From an uncultured Lachnospiraceae bacterium (GTDB taxonomy: Bacteria > Bacillota > Clostridia > Lachnospirales > Lachnospiraceae): a DNA stretch of 64,000 nt. Of the stretch, positions 7,676 through 18,300 are shown piece by piece. Both the position numbers and the translations under genes were made by a program. The first letter of the stretch is position 1. Each line of letters opens with the position of its first letter. The notes below the pieces were generated by a model. The model did not search any database and was not told where the DNA came from. It was given only the letters and a program-made list of their open reading frames with translations. The DNA is taken from positions 1-64,000 of the forward strand of contig CAKRMH010000010.1 of NCBI GenBank assembly GCA_934364805.1, given 5' to 3'.

Positions 7676-8448
7676 TACAAAATTCCTCCTTTCAGCGCCT
7701 GATAAATCGAAATCACAATACCAACACCAGCAGCAATGCACAGTGCTGTCATAAGTGCATCGATCAGATGAATCGTTCCCGACAGATAATCTCCATTATA
7801 AAAATCACGAATGGATGTTGTAAATGCAATTCCCGGAACCAGCGGCATAATTGCACCGATAACGATCTTATCCTGCATGGCTGGAACTCCTGCCATCAAT
7901 GGAACCAGACTGAGTGCTGTTACAAACATACTGTAGAACAGGGATTTTGCAAATCTCGCCATTTTCTGCTGGGATTGTGCAAACATCAGAAGCTGAAGCA
8001 GCATTCCAATCAGAAATGCAAAAAACAGTTCCACCACGCCACCACCAAACAGGTACGCAAATCCGCCGCTTCCAATTCCACAACAGAGTACTCTCAGCCA
8101 TTTTGCAGGCTGCGGAAGGTTTCTGCATTCATCGAGCCTTGTCCATGCATCGGTAAGTGCACACTGCTGCTCACAGATGTCTCTGGTCAGCTGATTTAAG
8201 GCCGAAATCTTGTCCAGATTCACCGCTCCAAGCGGAATATGCCGGATCATGCTGCAGGCATCCTCTTTATTCTCATTCGCACTGGCAAAAATGCCATTCG
8301 ACAACACATACACATCGAACTCTTCAATCTCGTAGGCTTTCAGAATATGGATGACCGTGTCTTCCACACGATAGATTTCTGCACCATTCCGCAGCATCTC
8401 ATCTCCGATTTCTACCGCAAGAGTCAGAATTTCTTTGGTATACGCCAT
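7675..8448 (-). CDS. Threonine/serine exporter family, large subunit (ThrE N-terminal half)
   Basis: A 257-aa protein of the DUF1212/ThrE family. The N-terminal soluble part contains MLRNGAEIYRVEDTV and NGIFAS; the C-terminal half has about five membrane spans and the signature MPLVPGIAFTTSIRDFYNGDYLSG. It is translationally coupled to the small subunit. It is likely a secondary exporter for serine, threonine or related compounds; the substrate cannot be read from sequence. Confidence 0.87.
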   Translation of the reverse strand: MAYTKEILTLAVEIGDEMLRNGAEIYRVEDTVIHILKAYEIEEFDVYVLSNGIFASANENKEDACSMIRHIPLGAVNLDKISALNQLTRDICEQQCALTDAWTRLDECRNLPQPAKWLRVLCCGIGSGGFAYLFGGGVVELFFAFLIGMLLQLLMFAQSQQKMARFAKSLFYSMFVTALSLVPLMAGVPAMQDKIVIGAIMPLVPGIAFTTSIRDFYNGDYLSGTIHLIDALMTALCIAAGVGIVISIYQALKGGIL

Positions 8449-8475
8449 AGAAATAACCTCTTTCTTTTACTAACT

Positions 8476-10413
8476 TTACTGTTCTGCAATACGCTGAGCA
8501 AGATCTTCTAAATATTCCCAGCGCTCCATCTTGTATTCCAGCTGTGCTTCACAGTCTTCTTTTTCTTTGCTGATCTCATTCAATTTTACAAAATCACTGG
8601 CAAACTTCGCCATCGACTGATCCAGCTCTTCTATTTTGTTCTCAAGCTTCTCAATATCAGCCTCTATTGTCTCATATTCACGCTGCTCATTGTAGGTAAA
8701 CTTCAGTTTTTTAGCATGTCCCCAGGTAGCTCTCGAATCCGCCAACTTCTCCTTCTGTGCTCCAACATTACCAGATGCCTGCGAATCTGTTCTCTCATTT
8801 TTCAGATTCTGTGTAACGGTTCCAGCCACAGATGACTCAGACGGTTCCGGGCGTTTTGCCATATAATCTGTATAGCCACCCTCATACTGCGTAATCGCTC
8901 CATTTCCTTCAAATGCAAAGATTCTGCGTACGATGCGATCCAGGAAATAACGATCATGGGAAACTGTGATCACAATTCCCTCATAATTATCCAGATAATC
9001 CTCTAAGATTGCAAGTGTCTCCGTATCGAGATCATTCGTCGGCTCATCGAGAATCAGAACATTCGGAGCCTCCATAAGCACACGAAGAAGGTTTAATCTT
9101 CTTCTCTCACCTCCGGAAAGCTTACCGATCGGACTATACTGCTGATCCGCCGGAAAAAGGAATCGTTCCAGCATTGCTGATGCTGACACAAGCCCATCCT
9201 CTGTCCGCACATACTCAGCGGTATCCTTGATATAATCGATCACTCTCTGGGAAGGATCCATAAAAGCAGTCTCCAGAGAATCCACATTCTCTTTGGAGCG
9301 GTTGACCGCAGTCTCTATATTCTTTTCCGTTGTAAGACGGATCTCCTGGGAATAATATCCGATCTTAACCGTCTGTCCGATTACGATCTCTCCGGAATCC
9401 GGTTGGATAAAACCAGCGATCATCTTCATCAGAGTTGTTTTTCCACATCCATTTTTTCCGACAAACCCAATCCTGTCATTTTTCAGGAAAATATAGCTGA
9501 AATCCCGGATCAGGACATGCTCATCATATGCTTTCGAAATACGATCGATCTCAACTGTAGTTCTTCCGAGTCTGGTAGAGACAGAACCAAGTTCCAGTTT
9601 CTCTGCAATTTCCGGTGCTTTCTGATCTCTTAAATTCTCATATCTCTGGATGTGCGCCTTCTGTTTGGTGGAACGTGCCCTTGCTCCACGCTGCATCCAT
9701 TCGATCTCTTTTCTGAGAACAGACTGCCGCTTGCGTTCCGTTGCCCTAAGACTGTCCTCCCGCGCTGCTTTCCGCTCCAGGAAACCGGAATAATTGGTGT
9801 CATAACTGTAGATAGAACCTTTGTCGATCTCAACAATACGGTTGCAGACACTGTCCAGAAAATACCGGTCATGGGTAACCATCAAAAGTGCTCCCCTCCA
9901 TTTGCGCAGAAAATCTTCCAGCCACTCCACCATGTCATAATCCAGGTGGTTCGTCGGTTCGTCCAGGATCAGAACATCACAGGGTCTTAATACCACAGCG
10001 ACAAGTGCAAGGCGCTTTCTCTGCCCTCCGGAAAGTTCACCGGTTTTCTGGGAAAAATCCACGATTCCAAGCTTATTCATAAGTGATTTGGCTTCACTTT
10101 CCATCGTCCAGTGATGTGCCTCGTCCATATTCTGCCCACCGATCCGGTCCATTACACTCTCAAGAACTGTTTTCTGTGGATCAAACTGCGGATTCTGTGG
10201 CAGATAGTTGACCACAATATGATTTGCCATGGTAACCGTTCCACTCTCTGCTTCCTCTTCTCCTGCGATTATCTTAAGCAGCGTTGATTTACCGGTTCCG
10301 TTAATTCCTACGATTCCAATTTTTTCCCGCTCCTGCACATAAAAGGAAGCTTCCGAAAAAAGCTTCCTTTCCGTAAATGACTTTGTAATATTTTCAACAT
10401 TTATAATGTTCAT
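8476..10413 (-). CDS. ABC-F family ATPase (Uup/YfmR-like)
   Basis: A 645-aa soluble protein with two ABC ATPase domains and no membrane region. Walker A motifs are GINGTGKST and GKNGCGKTT; signature motifs are LSGGQRKRLAL and LSGGERRRLNL; Walker B motifs are LILDEPTNHLD and LILDEPTNDLD. A charged linker lies between the domains and a C-terminal coiled coil spans about the last 80 residues. ABC-F proteins bind the ribosomal E site and help with stalled or difficult translation. The C-terminal coiled coil points to the Uup/YfmR branch. Antibiotic resistance cannot be excluded but has no support here. Confidence 0.9.
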   Translation of the reverse strand: MNIINVENITKSFTERKLFSEASFYVQEREKIGIVGINGTGKSTLLKIIAGEEEAESGTVTMANHIVVNYLPQNPQFDPQKTVLESVMDRIGGQNMDEAHHWTMESEAKSLMNKLGIVDFSQKTGELSGGQRKRLALVAVVLRPCDVLILDEPTNHLDYDMVEWLEDFLRKWRGALLMVTHDRYFLDSVCNRIVEIDKGSIYSYDTNYSGFLERKAAREDSLRATERKRQSVLRKEIEWMQRGARARSTKQKAHIQRYENLRDQKAPEIAEKLELGSVSTRLGRTTVEIDRISKAYDEHVLIRDFSYIFLKNDRIGFVGKNGCGKTTLMKMIAGFIQPDSGEIVIGQTVKIGYYSQEIRLTTEKNIETAVNRSKENVDSLETAFMDPSQRVIDYIKDTAEYVRTEDGLVSASAMLERFLFPADQQYSPIGKLSGGERRRLNLLRVLMEAPNVLILDEPTNDLDTETLAILEDYLDNYEGIVITVSHDRYFLDRIVRRIFAFEGNGAITQYEGGYTDYMAKRPEPSESSVAGTVTQNLKNERTDSQASGNVGAQKEKLADSRATWGHAKKLKFTYNEQREYETIEADIEKLENKIEELDQSMAKFASDFVKLNEISKEKEDCEAQLEYKMERWEYLEDLAQRIAEQ

Positions 10414-12356
10414 TCTGTTTCTTCGTTCCTCTCATGCAACTGATTCTTTTCACGTACAAACTCCAAAAATTCCTTCTGCGGCATCGGCTTTGCATAATAA
10501 TATCCCTGGATGTATTCTACCTTCAGGCGCTTTAGCCGCTCCATCTGTTCCTTTGTCTCCACGCCCTCTGCAACAATTGGAATATGGAGTTCATGTATCG
10601 TATTTACCTCATTATCCAGAATGATCTTTCCTGTTTTTGAAGTAAAATATGACCATACCATTGTTTTGTCAAATTTCACCTTGTCAAATGGATAATTGAT
10701 CAGATAGGAACAGTTGGAATTGCCGGTTCCATAATCATCCAGTGCAAAAGAAATTCCCTCTGCTGCCAGCGTTTCCATATGTTTTTTCATCATTTCCGGT
10801 ACGGATGCTGCTGCACGTTCTGTAACCTCCAGCGTGATATACTCTGCCGGAATTCCATAACGCTCCATGATATCCAGTATCTTTTTGGCCATGCCGGTCT
10901 GCATGAAAAAGATAACCGAGACATTTACGTGAACATCCCGGATCCCCAGACTGCGGTTTTCTAAGATCTGCTCCCTCAGGAATCTGCATACTTTCTCAAA
11001 AACCTGTTCATCCAGCATCACAACACTTCCATTCTTCTCCGCAATGGAAACGAGTTCATCGGGCGGGATAAATCCAAGCTTTTCATCTTTCAGACGCACC
11101 AGCGCTTCCATGGATATCACACGTTCTGTCTGCATATCCACCACCGGCTGATAATAAACCTCAAGCGATTCATTTTCTAATGCCGTTAACAGTGCCTGCT
11201 CCACAGCATGCTTTCTCTGATAACGGAGAATAATCTCTTTATCTGCTTTTAAAAATGGCTGAAGTCCCGTCTCACGTATGATGGTCTTCATAAAACTGTT
11301 CAGTTCCAGATACTCCAGCATATTCTTCACATGCAGTGGATAATCAATACGCACGACTCTGACACGAAGCATAATTTCAAGTTCATCGATCTCCCACGGA
11401 TTCTCAAATCTGCTGAAGATCTGACTCCGAATATCCTCCGGATCCTGTTCTCCATAAACTGCAACCACAAAGGAATCTCCGCCAAGATGGAACACATGAA
11501 ATGCCCCACAGATTTCCAGGAAAAACTGTCCTACCTCAAAAAGAAGCCGGCTTCCTGTTTCATACCCATAAGATGCGTTGATCTGATTATACTGACGCAG
11601 ATCGATATTGTATAATACCATCTCTCTTCCAATGGAATGACTGTTCTGAAAGCAGACATTCAGTGCCTTCTCATTGGCAACACCAGTTCTTCTGTCCAGA
11701 AGTTCATTCGGATTCTGAATTGTCAGATACATGCACAGAAGTAGTGTCGCATTCGCTGTCCCGCTCAGTAAAATATCCCCCCGGATCAACTGTGTCAGAA
11801 TTGCAACACAGGCAACCACCCCATAGGTTCCTACAACCAGCTGTGTTCCCTGCACGACATGTTTTCCAGACATTGCCACCATGCATAACGTAAGCGCAAT
11901 ACTTAATATCGTATACCAGTAACCAAATGCGATTCCCCAGCCCCGGTGATATACCCCATTCTCAAAATAAAACAAACTATGCATCCATGGATTTGTGACA
12001 AGCAGTGCGGAAAAGACAAGCACAAAAATGTCTGCCACTCTCCGGAACACACGGCTTTTCCCTTTTGGAATATCACATGCTACATACACATAATATATAA
12101 ACAGCATCGATGTTATTACCTCGGAAAAAGAAAAAACATACAGTAACACATGGTTCACCCAGATCGGCACCACATCCATATTGGAAAGACATGCAGAGGA
12201 TGCAATATTTGAAATACTATTGACAAGTGCAACACACAGCAGTGCAAAGAATACATAATTCCTTGCGACCGGAAACCTTCTTGTTAACATAAAATGTAAC
12301 AAAATGATCAACATAACCAATAATGCAGATAACTCAAAACTATATACATAATGCAT
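10410..12356 (-). CDS. Membrane protein with degenerate GGDEF and EAL domains (c-di-GMP phosphodiesterase)
   Basis: A 648-aa protein. About seven membrane spans fill residues 1-210, a GGDEF-like domain follows (about 225-355), and an EAL domain ends the protein (about 385-635). The GGDEF motif reads GGDSF, so cyclase activity is doubtful. The EAL domain keeps MEALVRL, the DDYGTG loop, FDKTMV and IVAEGVET, so c-di-GMP hydrolysis is expected. The stop overlaps the ABC-F start by four bases (ATGA). It probably senses a signal through its membrane part and lowers c-di-GMP. Confidence 0.9.
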   Translation of the reverse strand: MHYVYSFELSALLVMLIILLHFMLTRRFPVARNYVFFALLCVALVNSISNIASSACLSNMDVVPIWVNHVLLYVFSFSEVITSMLFIYYVYVACDIPKGKSRVFRRVADIFVLVFSALLVTNPWMHSLFYFENGVYHRGWGIAFGYWYTILSIALTLCMVAMSGKHVVQGTQLVVGTYGVVACVAILTQLIRGDILLSGTANATLLLCMYLTIQNPNELLDRRTGVANEKALNVCFQNSHSIGREMVLYNIDLRQYNQINASYGYETGSRLLFEVGQFFLEICGAFHVFHLGGDSFVVAVYGEQDPEDIRSQIFSRFENPWEIDELEIMLRVRVVRIDYPLHVKNMLEYLELNSFMKTIIRETGLQPFLKADKEIILRYQRKHAVEQALLTALENESLEVYYQPVVDMQTERVISMEALVRLKDEKLGFIPPDELVSIAEKNGSVVMLDEQVFEKVCRFLREQILENRSLGIRDVHVNVSVIFFMQTGMAKKILDIMERYGIPAEYITLEVTERAAASVPEMMKKHMETLAAEGISFALDDYGTGNSNCSYLINYPFDKVKFDKTMVWSYFTSKTGKIILDNEVNTIHELHIPIVAEGVETKEQMERLKRLKVEYIQGYYYAKPMPQKEFLEFVREKNQLHERNEETE

Positions 12357-12378
12357 ACAGACAACCGCCTATCTTTTA

Positions 12379-13044
12379 TTATTTTATTTCTGTGGTACTA
12401 TGTTCCTGTTCCTGTGCCTTAGCTTCCAGGATTGCCTCATTCAGCTGAAGCATTTTGGCATCCAGCATCGATACGATCTCAGAACAGTCTTTGAGATCAC
12501 TGCTGATATACTCTGGCGCATTTCCCTCAAATTTGTAATAAATCTTATGTTCCAGGCTTGCCCAGAAATCCATCGCCATCGTCCGGATCTGTATCTCAAC
12601 CTTGGTATCCACGACACGGTCAGACAGAAAGATCGGAACTGTGACCAGCATATGAAAACTCTTATACCCGCTTTCTTTTGGGTGTTTGATATAATCCTTA
12701 ATCGATACAACGGTCAGATCATTCTGCTTTCCGATCATCTCAGCCAGACGGTATATATCCGATGTAAATGAACATACAATGCGGATGCCGGCAATATCAT
12801 TCACATGATTCACCATATTGTCGATAGAGACCTCATAGCCGTTGCGTTTCAGCTTTTTCACAATGCTCTCCGGTGTCTTAATCCGACGTTTGATATATTC
12901 AATAGGATTGTACTGGTGTACATGCTGGAATTCGTCATTTAAGATCTCAAGTTTGGTTCCCACTTCTTTCAGTGCTGAATTATATAGGAATATCACCGTA
13001 CTCCAGCTGTCAACATCCTCATGTAATTTCATTGGTGTATCCAT
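12379..13044 (-). CDS. Small alarmone synthetase, RelQ/YjbM-like
   Basis: A 221-aa single-domain (p)ppGpp synthetase of the RelA/SpoT nucleotidyltransferase fold. Visible family motifs are RRIKTPESIVKKLKR, VNDIAGIRIVCSF, KHPKESGYKSFHM and VEIQIRTMAMDFWASLEHK. There is no hydrolase domain and no ACT or TGS domain, so it is a synthetase only. GGAGGTAGTTT precedes the ATG. Such enzymes respond mainly through expression level and oligomeric state. Relation to the neighbouring c-di-GMP enzyme is only positional. Confidence 0.92.
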   Translation of the reverse strand: MDTPMKLHEDVDSWSTVIFLYNSALKEVGTKLEILNDEFQHVHQYNPIEYIKRRIKTPESIVKKLKRNGYEVSIDNMVNHVNDIAGIRIVCSFTSDIYRLAEMIGKQNDLTVVSIKDYIKHPKESGYKSFHMLVTVPIFLSDRVVDTKVEIQIRTMAMDFWASLEHKIYYKFEGNAPEYISSDLKDCSEIVSMLDAKMLQLNEAILEAKAQEQEHSTTEIK

Positions 13045-13124
13045 AAACTACCTCCAAACCTCATAACGGTACTCCACATTTATTTTATCATATTTTACGA
13101 AAAATGTGGGAAAAATGTACGGTT

Positions 13125-13391
13125 TTAATAGTCTTCTTCCAGAATCTGCATTTCCAGATAATCAAACTCAATTTCTTCTATGAAGTTATCCTGATAAAAA
13201 CGTGTTTTACCATTTTTCTGAAACTCTTTCACATTGTGATCAAGCCAGATCGGAACACCCAGATCAAACAGATGGCACGCCTGCTCGAGTGCTGCAAAGA
13301 TCTTATGTGTCCTCGTCTCCTGCGAATCATCTTCGATCGTCTCCGTATTCACCAGATGTGTGTCATCAAACATTTTAAACCAGATTCTCAT
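13125..13391 (-). CDS. Conserved-looking small acidic protein, function unknown
   Basis: An 88-aa acidic protein (starts MRIWFKMFDDTHL) with no signal peptide or known motif that I can name. Its ATG overlaps the stop of the rRNA methyltransferase gene as ATGA, with GGAGAAAGGC before it, so it is a real coupled gene. Aromatic and acidic residues dominate (WLDHNVKEF, IEFDYLEMQILEEDY). I believe similar small proteins occur in Lachnospiraceae, but I cannot name a family. Confidence 0.6.
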   Translation of the reverse strand: MRIWFKMFDDTHLVNTETIEDDSQETRTHKIFAALEQACHLFDLGVPIWLDHNVKEFQKNGKTRFYQDNFIEEIEFDYLEMQILEEDY

Positions 13392-14170
13392 GCCTTTCTC
13401 CTTCTCTGACGATTACATTCATACATGAGCAGGGTTGCAGAAATCGCTGCATTCAAAGATTCCACCCTGCCTTCCATCGGAATCCTGATATACGTATCTG
13501 CCAGATTGGCGATCTCATCCGACAGTCCATTTCCCTCGTTTCCGATCATAAATCCACATGCTCCGGTATAATCCGGCTCATCATAAGACTTTGTCCCCTT
13601 CAGATGGGCCGCATAGAGTGCTACATTCTGCTTTTTCACTTCACGGATCGTCCCTGCAAGATCCTCTGCAATATAAAAAGGAATTCGGTATATACTTCCC
13701 ATGGTTGAGCGGATCGTCTTTGGATTAAACAGATCCACCGTCGTATGGTTCATAATGATGCCGGTCGCACCGGCCCCTTCCCCTGTGCGGATCATGGTTC
13801 CAAGGTTCCCCGGGTCCTGAATGCTCTCTAACACAAGAAGCTGTGTTTTCTCTCCCTGAAATAGCGCAGAAAACGGATACACAGGCATTTTTACGACAGC
13901 AAGTACTCCCTGTGGTGTCTGTGTATCCGATATGGACCGGAAAACAGGGTCGGAAACAATCTCATATTGATAGGAAGCAAGCAGTTCCTTGTGTTCCGGT
14001 GCTTTTTCAAAGCTCTCAGACACATAGACCGACTGCACCCAATCCTTTGGTGCTTCCAAAAACATTTTCGGTCCTTCTACCACAAAAACGCCCTGCTTTT
14101 TCCGTTCTTTTGATTTTTTCATCAGTTGTACCAGATTTTTCATCTGCTGGTTACTGGTGCTTGTAATCAT
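13388..14170 (-). CDS. SpoU/TrmH-family 2'-O-ribose RNA methyltransferase
   Basis: A 260-aa enzyme with an N-terminal substrate-binding part (FVVEGPKMFLEA) and a C-terminal SPOUT knot domain. Motif 1 is ESIQDPGNLGTMIRTGEGAG, motif 2 MIGNEGNGLS and motif 3 IPMEGRVESLNAAISATLL. The family methylates 23S rRNA or tRNA riboses with SAM. The target is not deducible, though RlmB-like rRNA methylation is common for this architecture. A start at 14203 is open, but the ATG at 14170 has GGAG six bases upstream. Confidence 0.9.
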   Translation of the reverse strand: MITSTSNQQMKNLVQLMKKSKERKKQGVFVVEGPKMFLEAPKDWVQSVYVSESFEKAPEHKELLASYQYEIVSDPVFRSISDTQTPQGVLAVVKMPVYPFSALFQGEKTQLLVLESIQDPGNLGTMIRTGEGAGATGIIMNHTTVDLFNPKTIRSTMGSIYRIPFYIAEDLAGTIREVKKQNVALYAAHLKGTKSYDEPDYTGACGFMIGNEGNGLSDEIANLADTYIRIPMEGRVESLNAAISATLLMYECNRQRRRKA

Positions 14171-14217
14171 AGCCTTCTCCTTTTCCGCAATGTATCCGGT
14201 CATTACCTGGACTTGTT

Positions 14218-14249
14218 AAAAAAAGGAGCCGCCATAATGGCAGCTCCTT
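14218..14249 (-). terminator. Rho-independent terminator of pfkA
   Basis: On the minus strand AAGGAGC and GCTCCTT, extended by GCC/GGC after one mismatch, form a stem followed by T7. It lies 58 bases after the pfkA stop and before the methyltransferase gene. Confidence 0.9.
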
Positions 14250-14306
14250 CCCTGCAAATAATATGAATGCTGCTGGCATTCTTATTTCTATACAATATCC
14301 GAATGA

Positions 14307-15278
14307 TTATACCAGATTCTTAGCGATCTCATATTCGTATTCTGATACGGATTTTGTCATTGCAAGAGCTTCGTCGATATCGAAGTCACAGAATTTACCA
14401 TCTGCATGAGCAACAACTCTGTTTGATTTACCTTCGCAAAGGATATCTACTGCGTAAGCACCCATGATAGATGCATACATACGGTCTTTACAAGATGGGC
14501 TTCCACCACGCTGCATATGTCCTAAGATTGTTGCACGGGATTCCATTCCAGTCGCTGCCTCAATGCGCTGTGCAAGCCCCTGGGAATCACCGATTCCTTC
14601 TGCATTGATAATGATATAGTGCTGTTTGCCTTTCTTACGGTTCTCTTTGATACGCTCGATCAGAGCAGCCTCATCATGATCGTATTTCTCTGGGATCAGG
14701 ATCTCCTCAGCGCCGTTTGCGATACCACACCACATAGCGATGTATCCTGCACCACGTCCCATTACCTCGATAACAGAACATCTGTCATGAGAAGTCGATG
14801 TATCACGTACTTTATCAATTGCTTCCATAGCAGTGTTGATTGCAGTATCAAATCCGATTGTGTAATCTGTACATGCAATATCCAGATCGATCGTTCCAGG
14901 AACACCGATTGTATTGATTCCATGATTTGCTAATTTCTGAGCACCCTGGAAAGAACCGTCACCACCAATTACAACGATTCCATCGATTCCGTGCTTCTTG
15001 CAGATCTCAGCACCTTTCTGCTGTACTTCCGGCTGTTTGAACTCTAAGCAGCGTGCTGTCTGAAGAATTGTACCACCGCGGGAAATAATATCTGAAACGC
15101 TATGCTCGTCCATGTCAATGATCTCCTCATTTAACAGACCTGCATAACCTCTTTTAATTCCTTTTACTTTCTTTCCTTTGCTGAGAGCCTCACGGACAAC
15201 TGCACGGATTGCAGCATTCATTCCAGGAGCATCTCCACCACTAGTAAGGACACCAATTGTGTTAATCTCTTTTGCCAT
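14307..15278 (-). CDS. pfkA: 6-phosphofructokinase, ATP-dependent
   Basis: A 323-aa PFK of bacterial size. It phosphorylates fructose 6-phosphate to fructose 1,6-bisphosphate in glycolysis. LTSGGDAPGMNAA and IGGDGSFQGA form the ATP site. The catalytic loop reads PGTIDLDI, where most enzymes have TIDND; both aspartates are kept but Asn is Leu. Glycine, not lysine, at the PGTID position indicates ATP rather than pyrophosphate. GGAGGAAGTAAC precedes the ATG. It has its own promoter inside the end of dnaE and its own terminator. Confidence 0.96.
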   Translation of the reverse strand: MAKEINTIGVLTSGGDAPGMNAAIRAVVREALSKGKKVKGIKRGYAGLLNEEIIDMDEHSVSDIISRGGTILQTARCLEFKQPEVQQKGAEICKKHGIDGIVVIGGDGSFQGAQKLANHGINTIGVPGTIDLDIACTDYTIGFDTAINTAMEAIDKVRDTSTSHDRCSVIEVMGRGAGYIAMWCGIANGAEEILIPEKYDHDEAALIERIKENRKKGKQHYIIINAEGIGDSQGLAQRIEAATGMESRATILGHMQRGGSPSCKDRMYASIMGAYAVDILCEGKSNRVVAHADGKFCDFDIDEALAMTKSVSEYEYEIAKNLV

Positions 15279-15327
15279 CGTTACTTCCTCCTATATCAAT
15301 TCGGTTAAATATTCATCAATCTATTGT

Positions 15328-15356
15328 ATTGTAAACTGTTTTTTACTTGTTTTCAA
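15328..15356 (-). promoter_or_regulatory. Sigma-A promoter of pfkA
   Basis: On the minus strand -35 TTGAAA (15356-15351), a 17-bp spacer and -10 TACAAT (15333-15328). The -35 lies inside the last codons of dnaE. A second TACAAT overlaps directly downstream (15328-15323). Confidence 0.7.
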
Positions 15357-18300
15357 TGCTCTTTTCAACAACTTTTACATTATTTTCACCAAGAAATTTC
15401 GTTAAATTGTTAACAAGCTCAGTATTTATGCGGATTGTACGGTTTTTCCCAAGTCGTTTTAAAAGTTTCGGATTTGCGACATAAATCACAACTTCATCAC
15501 TGCCATCCGAGTCATGAAGTAATTCAAACAATTCCGCTTCTTTCTGATCATACTCTTCCTTTGTATGGAACTGAAGCCAGAGCTCCTTTTGCACATCCTC
15601 AAATGGTATGATCCGGTCACAGATGATCTTACCATCACGCTCATCATCGATCTGTGCTCTCCCGGTCACAAACACCTTCGCATCTTCATTCAAAAATGCC
15701 GAGAATCTCTCATAGATCTTTGGGAAAATGATCACTTCCACGGTACCCGTGATATCCTCGATCGTGATAAAAGCCATTGCCTGATTGTTTCTCGTATATT
15801 TGACGGTCTTTTCTGAGATCATTCCGCCAACGATCACTTTTTCATTATCCTTCGCCTTTGTCTCTCCGGTTTCCTCATCAAGAAGGAAATCCCCGGCCGA
15901 TGCGGTCACATTCTTTTTCCACTTCGCCATGTATTCTTCCATTGGATGTCCGCTCAGATAGATACCAAGCACTTCCTTTTCATAGCCAAGCAGTTCTTCT
16001 TTGCTGTATTCTCCAACATCCGGATAATGAATCTGATATTCTTTCTTCACATCATCAGAAACAAGATCAAACAGGCTCATCTGACCGGCCAGCGAATTTT
16101 TCTTCTGCTGTGCTGCCTGATCGATCAGCGATGCCGATACGATCACCATCTGTTTTCGTGTGCCATCAAGGCTGTCGCATGCACCGGCTTTGATCAGATT
16201 CTCAACTGCCCGCTTGTTCACATCACGGTCTGTTGTCCGCTCAATGAAATCCTGTAGTGTCTGATATAATCCATTTTCTCTACGTTCCTCAATGATCCGG
16301 TCGATCACAGGTCTTCCAAGTGCCTTTATGGCATACAGACCATATCGCACATGGTCACCTTCCGCTGTGAATTCGCCCTGTCCGGAATTGATATCCGGTG
16401 AAAGCACCGGGATTCCCATTTCCTTGCAGTGATACAGATACTCCGAAGCCTTTGTGGAATTGTCAATGACGGAAGTCATAAGTGCCGCCATAAATTCTAC
16501 CGGATAATAGTATTTCAGCCATGCCGTCTGGACACTGATCACGGCATATGCTGCCGCATGCGATTTGTTAAATGCATATTTAGCAAAATCGACCATGGAA
16601 TCGTAGATCGCATTCGCAGCCTGTTCACTGATCCCGTTTGCAATACACCCCTTAATACCTTCTGCCTCATCTCCATATACAAAGCTTTTTCTTCCTGCAT
16701 CAATGACATATTGCTTTTTCTTGCTCATGGCACGCCGGATGTTATCGGCCTGTCCCATCGTATAGCCGGCAAGCTTCTGTACGATCTGCATAACCTGTTC
16801 CTGATATACGATACAGCCGTAGGTCGGTTCTAGAATGCTCTCGAGTTCCGGTGTCATATAATGAATGTCCTGCGGATTATTTTTCCCTTTAATATAATCC
16901 GGGATAAAATCCATAGGTCCCGGACGATACAAGGAAATTCCGGCAACGATATCTTCAAAGCTCTGCGGGCGTAACTCCTTCATGAAGTTCTGCATTCCTG
17001 CAGACTCAAGCTGGAACACACCTTCTGTTTTGCCGGTTCCGATAAAATCCAATACCTTTTTATCATTCAGATCAATGTGGTCAATATCCACATTGATACC
17101 TTTGGATGCCTTGATATTCTTAACTGCATCCTTTAATACGGTCAGCGTCCTTAATCCTAAGAAATCCATTTTCAAAAGGCCCAGTTCTTCAAGCTGTACC
17201 ATATTAAATTCTGCCGTTGGACTTCCATCACTGGCGCGTCCAAGCGGCACATAATCACTGGCAATCCCAGGATAGATTACAACACCGGCAGCATGTACCG
17301 AGGTATGGTTTGGAAGCCCTTCCAGCTTCTTTGCCATGTCGATCAGATCATGCATACTCTGGCTGCTCTCATACAGAGCACGGAATTCCGGGTTCTTGGT
17401 CAGTGCTTTATCGATTGTAATATTCAGTTCCGCCGGTATCATCTTAGCCACACGGTCCATCTCCGCATATGGAAAATCAAGAACTTTTCCAACCGCTTTG
17501 ATAACCCCCCGCGCTGCCATCGTGCCAAACGTTACGATCTGTGTAACCGAATCCTTGCCATATTTTTCGGTTACATATTCAATCGCACGATATCTCTCTG
17601 CATATTCAAAATCCACGTCAATATCAGGCATGGATACACGTTCCGGATTTAAAAAACGCTCAAAAAGCAGGTTGTACTTGACCGGATCAATATTGGTGAT
17701 TCCGGTACAATAGCAGACCTTGCTTCCGGCTGCAGATCCCCGCCCTGGTCCAACCCAGCAGTCATGTGTCCGACACCAGTTAATGTAATCCCATACGATC
17801 AGAATATACTCGACAAACCCCATCTTCTGGATAATTCCAAGCTCATACTGCATTTTCTCATAAATGTCCTGCTTCTCGTCTTCTGTATATTCTGTGTTTT
17901 TGCGGTATTTTTCGTCAAATCCCTGCTCACAGAGATGACTCAGGAACTCATACGCAGATGCATACCCTTCCGGCACTTCGTATTTTGGGATCTTATAGTT
18001 ACCAAATTCAATCTCCACATGGCAACGTTTTGCGATGCGTTCTGTATTTTCCACCGCCTGTTTTGCATATCCAAAAAGCTGAAGCATCTCTTCTTCGCTT
18101 TTTACATAATACTGTCCGCCCTCATAGCGCATGCGGTCTTCATCTGTAATCTTCTTACCGGTCTGGATACAGAGCAGGACATCATGTGCCTCCACATCTT
18201 CCTTATAGGTATAATGAATATCATTTGTACAGACAAGTTCGATTCCGGTCTCTTCACTCATGCGCAAAAGCTGTGCATTGACCGTCTTCTGTTCCGGAAT

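Noticed and set aside
8476..10413. ABC-F protein as an antibiotic resistance gene
   Set aside because: The C-terminal coiled coil and housekeeping surroundings fit the Uup/YfmR branch; nothing links it to resistance.
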